From Pleurodeles waltl (lineage: Eukaryota; Chordata; Amphibia; Caudata; Salamandridae), in contig NC_090447.1 of assembly GCF_031143425.1 (NCBI RefSeq), positions 23,843,426-23,907,425 on the forward strand: a stretch of 64,000 bases of DNA, read 5' to 3'. The translations under genes were made by a program, and so were the position numbers. Within the stretch, counting starts at the first letter, position 1; each line of letters opens with the position of its first letter. The notes beneath the pieces are model-generated. The model saw nothing but the letters and a program-made list of their open reading frames with translations. It ran no database searches and was not told where the DNA came from. Positions 24,153-34,120 of this stretch are shown here, in pieces.

Positions 24153-25332
24153 TTTTGCAGTTGCCAAGGCTTGTTGGCATCCTTCCTTGAAGTTTTTCAT
24201 GCATCTTGCAGCTCCGGCCCCCAGTACTCTATCCTGCGACACAGAGCTTCCTGAGTGGTTCTCCAGCGACTTGTGGGAGCCTTTGTTGTAGTGCTGCGTG
24301 GGCCTCTTTTGCACCTTCCTTGTCCCCATGCTGTGGGACATCTGTGCGCACTGCCTGGTGTTCTGTGTGCTCTCTGAGTTGCTGAGAGCCCCCTTCGACT
24401 CCCTCAGGGTAGAGTCCACCTGGTTCTTCCTGGTCCCGGGCAGTATCATATTCCGCTAATTGCGAGCTTTGCGTGTGTCAAAGCTTGTTGGCGGACTCCA
24501 GCGACTCAAACCAGACTGCAATCCTCCATCTGGCTTGGGACATTACTTGCACCAACCAGGAACCCAAATCTGTCTTCTTGGGTGCAGTACTGACTGTTCT
24601 TCTTCACCAGCGGTTCTTCTTTTGTACCTTCATCCTGTTCTCCCTAAACCCTTCAGTGCTTCTTGGACTTGGTCCCCTTCTTCCATACGTCTTCAGGTTC
24701 AGGAATCCATCTTTGGTGTCTTGCGGTCTCTTCTGGTTCTTGCATGATCTTCTTTCTTGTGTTCTTGTATGTTCTAGGAAAGTTACTGTGATTTACTCCT
24801 GCTTTCCTGGGCTCTGGGGTGGGTTCAAATACTTACCTTTGGTGTTTTCTAATACTCCCAGCTCCGCTCTACACACCACACTTGCCTAGGTGGGAAACTG
24901 ACATCCGCATTCAACTTTCTTAGTATATGGTTTGTGTTCCCTCAGGCCCATTTCTAACTATTGTGACTTTCACTAATTGCAGTGTTTTCAAACTGTTTTT
25001 ATGCCTATGTCTGCATACTAGTGTATATAATGTGTGTATTACTTACCTCCTAAGGGAGTATAGTCTTTAGGGTTTTTTGGCATTTGTGTCACCAAAATAA
25101 AGTAACTTTATTTTTGTAACACAGTATTGTTTTTCACGTGTGTGAGTACTGTGTGACTACAGTGGTATTGCATGAGCTTTGCATGTCTCCTAGATACGCC
25201 TTGGCTGCTCAGATTTGTTTAGAGAGCCTGGCTTCTAGGCACTGCCTACATTTCACTAATAAGGGATAACTGGACCTGGTATAAGGTGTACGTACCCTAG
25301 GTACCCACTACAAACCAGGCCAGCCTCCTACA
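24153..25332 (+). mobile_element. Partial long LTR of a different subfamily (copy D)
   Basis: Carries the 3' half of an LTR, with an AATAAA region near 25098 and the terminal block to CCTCCTACA, but differs strongly from copy C. It follows C without a gap, and the CATAG target duplication lies after it rather than after C. Confidence 0.8.
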
Positions 25333-25337
25333 CATAG
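25333..25337 (+). repeat. Target-site duplication CATAG (right)
   Basis: Matches 21322-21326. Confidence 0.85.
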
Positions 25338-26310
25338 TTCTGATCTGTTTATGTTATGATAAAAACAGTAGGCCTGGCTTATTTACTGTGAAAAAGCACT
25401 TGTTAAAGCCAACAGGCCCTTAATAGAGATTGTTATTATACTACGCTGAAGCATGTAGCATTTAGTTACATGGAATCACCCGAATTTTCATAGCTTTCAA
25501 GGGGTTTGGCACTGTTGACTCACTTGAAAAACCGTTGGGATAGGAGATTTACAGTGTTATATTGTCAGGCCATCTTAGAGGGGATTTTATAATTTTAGAC
25601 AACTATAATTTTGTGCATACTTGTAATGTTAGTGCAGTATACCTGATGGTTGCCTAGTAGGTAGCTTATGCTCAATACAGTTGGACTGACTCAATTAAGG
25701 GGGCGAGCAAATGACAAATACTATAGGCCTGATTGGTTCACTGGGTAAAGTTATTTCAAATGCCATGGGTCTGATAAGTCTCTTATGAAAGTGCTAACAA
25801 AGGCAGTAGATCTGATTTATCTAGTATGATGCATACCTATTAAAGTGATAATCTTTTAAAGGTGTACTGTTACTGAACCTTGTTAAATCCTACAGGCATA
25901 GTTTGTTACATGAACACTCTCAGATTACAGTTATTAGGCAGGGATGTTGTTGTTGATTGCTCCCTTAGAAAAGCCTTACTGGTAAAAGGTGTGCACTACA
26001 ATAATTCTTACTAAAACCTTTTTGGAAGGCTTGAGAGGCTTATCTGTTTGCCAGGATCTACAATAGGATAAAAAATATCCTTAATTAAAAGAATACACAC
26101 CCACCCACCATGTGCACATGCACACACAACACACACATGCATACATATCAGATTTGCTAAGTCAGAATATGGTGTATACCCAGCTAATATGGACCAGGAA
26201 GCGCTTTCCTTACAGAAGGGGCCCATTCTAACATTCTGAACAAACTATGCTTGATGTTTTTGATATCCTAACTGGAAACTAAACCAATAGGGTTCATTAT
26301 TATATTATAT
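25338..26310 (+). repeat. AT-rich sequence with dispersed repeat copies; no gene
   Basis: 25655-25765 resembles 21227-21326 (GATGGTTG, then CCTGATTGGTT, AATGCCAT). 26150-26305 resembles 20588-20740 (AGTCAGAAT, CAGCTAATA, ATGCTTGATGTT). A loose CA-rich run lies at 26093-26146. Nothing coding was recognised. Confidence 0.5.
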
Positions 26311-26319
26311 AACGTTTCG

Positions 26320-26815
26320 GGGTTTTGGAAGCCAAGAAAAAAGGGGTGTGGTCCTAAAACAAAATTTCCCCATGCAATTTCCCTAGGGAATTTTAGACAG
26401 TGATGTAGAAAAAATGGCTGAATGGAATTACACCAAATTTAAAATATATAGATATCTGGGCGTGGCCAAGCGAAATGATTGATAGATAGCAACTTCGCTA
26501 TTAAGTCTGGGGCTGTTTGAATCTTAAAGAAACTTTCCAAAAAAAAGTTGATCCACCTTAGCTCTTTGAAGGTTTTGGGGTGATCCATCAATCAGGGGGG
26601 CAAGATTAAGTTGGGCCCAAACCTCAGTTTCCTTATACAACTTGCATAGGTGATTTTAGAAAGAGCAACAGTCAAATTGGCTGAACCAAATGACACCAGA
26701 TTTGGTAGAAAACTAGATCTTTACCCAAACAGTGGGGATTTTGTGATTTGGTGTAAATCTGCTCAGTAGTTTCATAAGAAATCTGGGTTCAAAATGTATA
26801 GATATGTGGACAGTT
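26320..26815 (+). repeat. Dispersed repeat, two adjacent degenerate copies
   Basis: Copies at about 26320-26460 and 26560-26815 share CCCCATGCAATTTCCC, GAATTTTAGACAG-like and TTTGGTGTAAATCTGCTCAG blocks with the copy at 27790-28080. Unclassified. Confidence 0.6.
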
Positions 26816-27553
26816 GTGTAGGAGACAATACTGTGAGATTCCAGCGGGCATGCAACTTCAAATAATGACTACAAGGGCTTTTTTCCATCTGGGAACATCA
26901 GGATATAAGGGGGTGAGGTAGGTGAACCCTGATTCCCTAGCCCTTGGACCCCCCTGGGGTTACATTTGCAAACAAATGTTTTTTAGGGTGCTGCAATCTT
27001 GCAGGAGCCTCTGTGGATCCAGTATCGCTACCTGCGCTCACAAGTGTATTGCAGGAGCACAGAAGGACGCACTAGCTCCCAAGTGACTCTCGCAAGAGTC
27101 CCTTGAGATCGAAAACTTTTGCGAGAGTCCAGTCGAGCACAGGCATGGCCAAACGCTGTTTGCAGAGAGGTTGGACACATACAGGGGTTTAGGCGCAGGG
27201 CCATGCCACCTGCCAAGACTTATGGCCAACACCACTCCACACAAGACCAAAAGACATCCGCAGTGGAGGTTGACATAGTTACATATGATAATGAAATCTC
27301 ACTGTATGTTACCAAACTGCAGAAATTCACTTAAAATATCAAAGGTTAAATTGACATTAAATTTAGGTATAATAAGAGCTTACTTTACATTTTTTTAAAG
27401 TTATAAGATCACTGAAAAAACTAAGATTAAAGTGATGTTATAGATATGTGAAAATGTTAGTTAAAACATAACAATATAAATTAAAAGAAACACTGAAATT
27501 CACCCAGTCCTAACTATAACTGGTCACAAGTAGGTAATTATAGGTAGGCCATA
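26816..27553 (+). other. No gene seen
   Basis: AT-rich intergenic-type sequence. Short open frames at 27028-27334 overlap on both strands and match nothing I recognise. Confidence 0.4.
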
Positions 27554-27723
27554 GGGCCTGATTTAGATATTGGGGGACGGGTTACTCCATCACAACGGTA
27601 AATGAAAGCCCGTCCGCCAAAATCTAAATTACATTATATCCTACTGGATAAAGATTTAGGCAGAAGGGATATCTTCACCATTGTGACAAAGTTACTTGTC
27701 CGCCAATATCTAAATCAGGACCC
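27554..27723. mobile_element. Small MITE, about 170 bp
   Basis: Ends are inverted: GGGCCTGATTTAGATATTGG on the left, and the reverse complement of the right end is GGGTCCTGATTTAGATATTG. TA lies on both sides, consistent with a Tc1/mariner-type target. No coding capacity. Confidence 0.72.
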
Positions 27724-27789
27724 TACTTTCCAATGACTAAGCATTTTTTGTTTTGCTAATAAGTTTGGCACCATTTGATGAATCTTCAA

Positions 27790-28080
27790 AAAAAATTGAA
27801 AACCAGTTTGCCACTCATTTCAGCTGCTGTTTTGAAAGTTTTGAGTTGATTCGTCAAGATGGGTCAGAGAAAAAGGGGTGGTCCCAAAATGTGTTTTCCC
27901 CATGCAATTTCCCATAGGGAGTTTAGACATGACTACAGGCCCAACCGCTGAATGGATTTACACCAAGTTTAGTTGAAAGCTAGATCTTGGTACAGAAAGA
28001 GTGTATTTTGTAATTTGGTGCAAATCTGTTCAGTAGTTTTGGAGTAATTGAAGGAAAACAAATGTAGAAATCTAGGGACG
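27790..28080 (+). repeat. Dispersed repeat, third copy
   Basis: Most complete copy of the unit also at 26320-26815, with CCCCATGCAATTTCCC at about 27900 and TTTGGTGCAAATCTGTTCAG at about 28015. Confidence 0.6.
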
Positions 28081-29984
28081 CAGAGGGTCCGCAAATCCAA
28101 CAGATTACATGGTGAGATGTGATTGGTTGCTAAAACTTCAACCAGGAAGTGTTGGCAGCCATCTTCGGAATTGGACTTAACCAAGTCCCAAGAAAAAAGT
28201 ATAAAAAATAGAAGGGGGAAGGGTAGGAATACCCTGTCCCCCTAGGCCTTGTGGTGGGGTCCCACAAGGGCCCTGCCAGGGTCAAAAACATTTTTATTTT
28301 TCAATTTTGCCAAGAATTCATGGAGAATCTGTGGACCATTTGCACAATTTTAAGAAACAAGCATGGGACCGCGTGATCATTGCACATTAATAACGTTAAA
28401 GACTTCATTAGTGGGTCTGAGATTTTGATTGGTGACCACCTAATCGTGATTTTACAACCTCTGGGTTGCAGTGTCTAGTGCTATCACTTTATTCCAGCCT
28501 CCTTCAATTGCTTCCCGCTGAAGTGACATCTTTCTTTTATCTATGCAAAGGACTGTTTTATCTGAACTGGTCCACAAGAACTAAATCCCTTTGCCTGAAA
28601 TGCAATGGATGGTTATGGAATGTCACTCAAAGCATCTCAAAGTGCTGCAAAATATTTGAGAAAAGGGTATGTGTAGACCAACACACTCTTCATCTAAGGC
28701 CTATCAGTGTAAAAAATGACATTTTGATTTCATATCACATTCTTTTCTTTATTTCCTGCAGCTGGCCACCAGGCACCAGTTATCTTGCCGGCAGTGAATT
28801 ACAACATCTGAAGCACAGTAGATTTCAGTAATTAGATTGTCTGAATGGCACAATGTTGTGGTGTAATATAGCTTGGGCATCCCTGACATTTGCTGTGGGT
28901 CATTTCATCTTACGGTTAAATGGTGTTCTTGTGTCACTGAGCTGATTAATGGCCCCTAAGGAGAGTGCCACAGCGCTGGCATAGCATGAATAACATGTTA
29001 TAGTTTAGTAAATTACCTTTTGTTTTTCTTAATGTTAATTACATTTACTGCTCCACTTAATTGATGGCGTTTATGACCCCCATGACAATGTAGTGGAGAG
29101 GAGAATTAGGCAGCAAATGAGAAGACAGCCTATTTTTGGGAAGTCCACATGAATCTATCCAGAAGAGGCAGGGGTGGCAGCTTTGCCCGACAGTAAATGT
29201 CCACATGAAATTCCGCAGTGTCAGCTTCAAGTGACATGCTATGCCGCTGTGCCTTGTAATGTAGGATTTCAAGGCCCAACCACCTCTAAGAGAAGACTAC
29301 AAATTACATAATAATAAGGTGTAATGCACACACTGATAAAGAAAAGACAGTGAAGATAAACTAGAGGGATGCATGGTACAGTGTACAAGAGACCCAGCCA
29401 GGCGCCGTTAAAGAGCATGCCCCCGTGTATATATGCAATGGATCTGGGGGTCTGAACCCCAGTGAAGAAAAAAAAATACACCCACTCACACTCACTCACC
29501 AACCCTTCGCCATGCACGGATTGGCTGCAGGCCAAACCCCTGCAGGGCACAGCCAAAAGCTGTGCACGGCGTAGTGTTGGCTGAATGCCGCAGGAGAGGG
29601 GGTTGGCTGCCGGGCCAGCCGCATGGCACTCCCTGCAGCCAACACCTGCAGCATATGGTTGAAGTCTGTGCACAGCAGCGGTTGGGTTCACATATGGTAA
29701 TGTATGGTAATTCAATATTACTTTACATTAAAAAAACTTAGAAACTCAAAGAAATAACCTGAGGTTACAATGCTACTATAGTTAGGAAATAGAAATTAAA
29801 AATCATAGAAATTCATAAAAAAACAAAGGTTAGAGGGACATTGTAGTTAGGTTCAGATTTTACACACACAAAACCATAGAACTTCAGCTATAGTTATACT
29901 TACCAGACAAAACTATAACTTGTGCCCTAAAGTAACTTTAGGCTGCGAGTTGTAGTTTCTTCCCTTGCTACTAGCAGCCTTGAC
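28081..29984 (+). other. No gene recognised
   Basis: A forward frame at 28466-28831 and a reverse frame at 29269-29715 are open but lack recognisable domains. 29400-29700 is locally GC-richer with recurring CTGCAGG and GCCAACAC motifs and may be an unclassified repeat. Confidence 0.35.
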
Positions 29985-30420
29985 TACAGCCACACATTCT
30001 ACATTGGAAACTTAACCCAACTCACCAGCCGACTCCAAGTAATACAGAACATTGCTGCAAAGCTCACACTGAACCTACCCCACCGCACTCTTATATCCAA
30101 ACACCTCTAAGGCTTCCACTGGCTCGAAGTCCACAAGCGCTCTCTTTTCAAACTCCTCACACACACCTATGAAGCTCTTCACAAACAAGGCCCAGCCTAC
30201 CTCAACAACTGCACCCTGTTTCTCCCCGCCTAATGACCCCCCCACTCAGCTACTCTACTGTTTGTCCACATCTCCTACATTTGACCGGCCTAAACTGGAG
30301 GGCACACTTTCTCATAGGTTTCCCCTAAAGCCTAGAATGAATTCCCCTTCCACATCAGAGCTGGAATCTCCGTCCCTGGATTCCAGAGGAAGATGAAAAC
30401 CTGTCTCTTGCAGTAGGCTC
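29985..30420 (+). pseudogene. LINE reverse transcriptase, C-terminal end (CR1/L2-like)
   Basis: Forward frames read a series typical of the end of non-LTR RTs: LQVIQNIAAKLTLN near 30030, then HWLEVHKRSLFKLLTHTYEA and a YLNN block, then near 30340-30400 a degraded counterpart of the final Arg/Trp-Pro-Leu motif. A TGA or frameshift interrupts each piece. It is a 5'-truncated dead copy. Confidence 0.62.
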
Positions 30421-30940
30421 CCAGACCGACTAGAACTCCTCCTTCACTGGTGCCAGATACCCTCCCTTGCTTGCTTGCCCTAGAAATATGCATAACATAA
30501 CAAACGGCTTGCTTGTGCTCACTTTATCTGTAGTGTTCCACAGTCCCCACAGCTGCTGCACCTAGCTAATCATCACATAATGATAATGTCCAGAGGGTAT
30601 CAAGCTTTTTACCACTGCAAGATGGCCAACATTTCGGACATAAATGTGTCACCCAGCTGGGAATAGAAACGAATACCCTACCTACAGTATTTTTTCAAGA
30701 CAGCCACCTGCTGCTTTGTTCAATTGTGTTATTGCAAGTATCTCCCGTCCGTTTTTAGGCAACCACATGTATTCTTTTTTCTATTTTTATTCTTTATATT
30801 TATCTTGCACATATGGTCGAGTTTATCCAAGCATTTTATTATGGTTAAGTAAGTGAGTTAATGCAAGAATGCGTCAGTGATGAATGAATGCATGAGTGCA
30901 AGAATGAGGACAAAGTGCATGTATGATGACCCATCAGTGC

Positions 30941-30945
30941 CTAAC
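30941..30945 (+). repeat. Target-site duplication CTAAC (left)
   Basis: Identical to 40194-40198 on the far side of the LTR retrotransposon. Confidence 0.93.
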
Positions 30946-31171
30946 TGTAGGAGGCTGGACTGGCTTGTAGTGAGTACCAAGGGGTACTTGCACCTTGCAC
31001 CAGGCCCAGTTATCCCTTATTAGTGTATAGGGTGTCTAGCAGCTTAGGCTGATAGATAATGGTAGCTTAGCAAAGCAGCTCAGGCTGAACTAGGAGACGT
31101 GTGAAGCTACTACAGTACCACTTAGTGTCATATGCACAATATCATAAGAAAACACAATACACAGTTATACT

Positions 31172-31194
31172 AAAAATAAAGGTACTTTATTTTT
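31172..31194 (-). terminator. Polyadenylation hairpin of the 3' LTR
   Basis: Arms AAAAATAAAG and CTTTATTTTT around a 3-nt centre place AATAAA on both strands. The same structure occurs in every long LTR of the window. Confidence 0.6.
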
Positions 31195-33754
31195 ATGACA
31201 ATATGCCAAAGTATCTTAGAGTGTACCCTCAGTGAGAGGATAGGAAATATACACAATATATATATACACAATAGCAAAAATATGCAGTATAGTCTTAGAA
31301 AACAGTGCAAACAATGTATAGTTACAATAGGATGCAATGGGGAAACATAGGGATAGGGGCAACACAAACCATATACTCCAAAAGTGGAATGTGAACCACG
31401 AATGGACCCCAAACCTATGTGACCTTGTAGAGGGTCGCTGGGACTATTAGAAAATAGTGAGAGTTAGAAAAATAACCCTCCCCAAGACCCTGAAAAGTGA
31501 GTGCAAAGTGCACCAAAGTTCCCCTAAGGACAAAATAGTCGTGTTAGAGGGAGAATGCAAGGAAAACACAAATCAGCAATGCAACAACGATGGATTCCTG
31601 TCTGAGGGTACCTGTGGAACAAGGGGACCAAGTCCAAAAGTCACAAGCAGCTCGTAGCTGGGCAGATGCCCAAGAAATGCCAGCGGTTGGTGCAAAGAAG
31701 CTCTTACTAGGCTGAAGAACTGTGAATACTGCAGGAACGACAAGGGCTAGAGACTTCCCCTTTGGAGGATGGATCCCCCACGCCTTGTAGAGTCGTGCAG
31801 AAGTGTTTTCCCGCCGGATGGACGCCAACAAGCCTTGCTACACGCAAATCGTGCGTTTGGCGTTTTTGGACGCTGCTGGGGCCCAGGAGGGACCAGGAGG
31901 TCGCAAATTGGACCTGCAGAGAGAGGGGACGTCGAGCAAGACAAAGAGCCCTCACTGAAGCAGGTAGCACCCGGAGAAGTGCCCGAAACAGGCACTACGA
32001 GGATGCGTGAAACGGTGCTCGCCGAAGTTGCACAAAGGAGTCCCACGTCGCCGGAGACCAACTTAGAAAGTCGTGCAATGCAGGTTAGAGTGCCGTGGAC
32101 CCAGGCTTGGCTGTGCACACAGGATTTCCGCCGGAAGTGCACAGGGGCCGGAGAAGCTTGCAAAGTCGCGGTTCCCAGCAATGCAGCCCAGCGAGGTGAG
32201 GCAAGGACTTACCTCCACCAAACTTGGGCTGAAGAGTCACTGGACTGTGGGGGTCACTTGGACGGTGTCGCTGGATTCGAGGGACCTCGCTCGTCGTGCT
32301 GAGAGGAGACCCAAGGGACCGGTAATGCAGCTTTTTGGTGCCTGCGGTTGCAGGGGGAAGATTCCGTCGACCCACGGGAGATTTCTTCGGAGATTCTGGT
32401 GCAGAGAGGAGGCAGACTACCCCCACAGCATGCACAAGCAGGAAAACAGTCGAGAAGGCGGCAGGATCAGCGTTACAGAGTTGCAGTAGTCGTCTTTGCT
32501 ACTATGTTGCAGGTTTGCAGGCTTCCAGCGCGGTCAGCGGTCGATTCCTTATCAGAAGGTGAAGAGGGAGATGCAGAGGAACTCGGCTGAGCTCATGCAT
32601 TCGTTATCTGAAGTTTCCCCAGAGACAGAGACCCTAAATAGCCAGAAAAGAGGGTTTGGCTACCTAGGAGAGAGGAAAGGCTACCAACACCTGAAGGAGC
32701 CCATCACAAGGAGTCTCTGACGTCACCTGGTGGCACTGGCCACTCAGAGCAGTCCAGTGTGCCAGCAGCACCTCTGTTTCCAAGATGGCAGAGGTCTGGA
32801 GCACACTGGAGGAGCTCTGGACACCTCCCAGGGGAGGTGCAGGTCAGGGGAGTGGTCACTCCCCTTTCCTTTGTCCAGTTTCGCGCCAGAGCAGGGGCTA
32901 AGGGGTCCCTGAACCGGTGTAGACTGGCTTATGCAGAATTGGGCACATCTGTGCCCAACAAAGCATTTCCAGAGGCTGGGGGAGGCTACTCCTCCCCTGC
33001 CTTCACACCATTTTCCAAAGGGAGAGGGTGTCACACCCTCCCTCAGAGGAAGTTCTTTGTTCTGCCATCCTGGGCCAGGCCTGGCTGGACCCCAGGAGGG
33101 CAGCTGCCTGTCTGAGGGGTTGGCAGCAGCAGCAGCTGCAGAGAAACCCCAGGAAGGGCAGTATGGCAGTACCAGGGTCTGTGCTACAGACCACTGGGAT
33201 CATGGAATTGTACCAACAATGCCAGGATGGCATAGAGGGGGCAATTCCATGATCATAGACATGTTACATGGCCATATTCGGAGTTACCATTGTGAAGCTA
33301 CATATAGGTAGTGACCTATATGTAGTGCACGCGTGTAATGGTGTCCCCGCACTCACAAAGTTCAGTGAATTGGCTCTGAACAATGTGGGGGCACCTTGGC
33401 TAGTGCCAGGGTGCCCTCACACTAAGTAACTTTGCACCTAACCTTTACCAGGTAAAGGTTAGACATATAGGTGACTTATAAGTTACTTAAGTGCAGTGTA
33501 AAATGGCTGTGAAATAACGTGGACGTTATTTCACTCAGGCTGTAGTGGCAGGCCTGTGTAAGAATTGTCAGAGCTCCCTATGGGTGGCAAAAGAAATGCT
33601 GCAGCCCATAGGGATCTCCTGGAACCCCAATACCCTGGGTACCTCAGTACCATATACTAGGGAATTATAAGGGTGTTCCAGTAAGCCAATGTAAATTGGT
33701 AAAATTGGTCACTAGCCTGTTAATGACAATTTGAAAGTAATGAGAGAGCATAAC

Positions 33755-33997
33755 CACTGAGGTTCTGGTTAGCAGAGCCTCAGTGAGACAGTTAGGCACC
33801 ACACAGGGAACATATACATGCACCCCTATGAGCACTGGGGCCCTGTGTGACAGGGTCCCAGTGACACATACATATAGGCCACAAACCTATGAGCACTGGG
33901 GTCCTGACCAGCAGGATCCCAGTGACACATAACAAACATACTGAAAACATAGTGTTTTCACTATGAGCACTGAGGCCTGGCTATCAGGATCCCAGTG
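33755..33997 (-). repeat. Four tandem hairpins in the LTR U3 (3' LTR copy)
   Basis: Imperfect hairpins at 33755-33785, 33833-33863, 33894-33924 and 33968-33997, each built on CACTG(A/G)GG...CC(C/T)CAGTG, about 60-80 bp apart. The same set lies at 39858-40100. Confidence 0.8.
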
Positions 33998-34090
33998 AGA
34001 CAGTGAAAACAGTGACAAACACCCTGACATACACTCACAAACAGGCCAAAAGTGGGGGTAACAAGGCTAGAAAGAGGCTACCTTCTCACA

Positions 34091-34105
34091 CAACCCCCCC
34101 CCAAA
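34091..34105 (-). promoter_or_regulatory. Polypurine tract of the young element
   Basis: The reverse strand reads TTTGGGGGGGGGTTG directly before the 3' LTR. The equivalent at 57323-57336 is GGGAGGGGGTTA. Confidence 0.85.
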
Positions 34106-34120
34106 CGAAGGACAATAAGG

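Larger units (their letters stand above)
30946..34090 (-). repeat. 3' LTR of the young element (3145 bp)
   Basis: In element orientation it runs from 34090 (TGTGAGAAGG) to 30946 (CTCCTACA). It contains four hairpins at 33997-33755, a 26-nt hairpin at 33509-33534, a 28-nt hairpin at 33298-33325, a promoter-like CTATTTAGG at 32633-32641, a donor-like site at 32211 and the polyadenylation hairpin at 31172-31194. Long open frames on both strands lack domains and are probably incidental. Confidence 0.93.
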
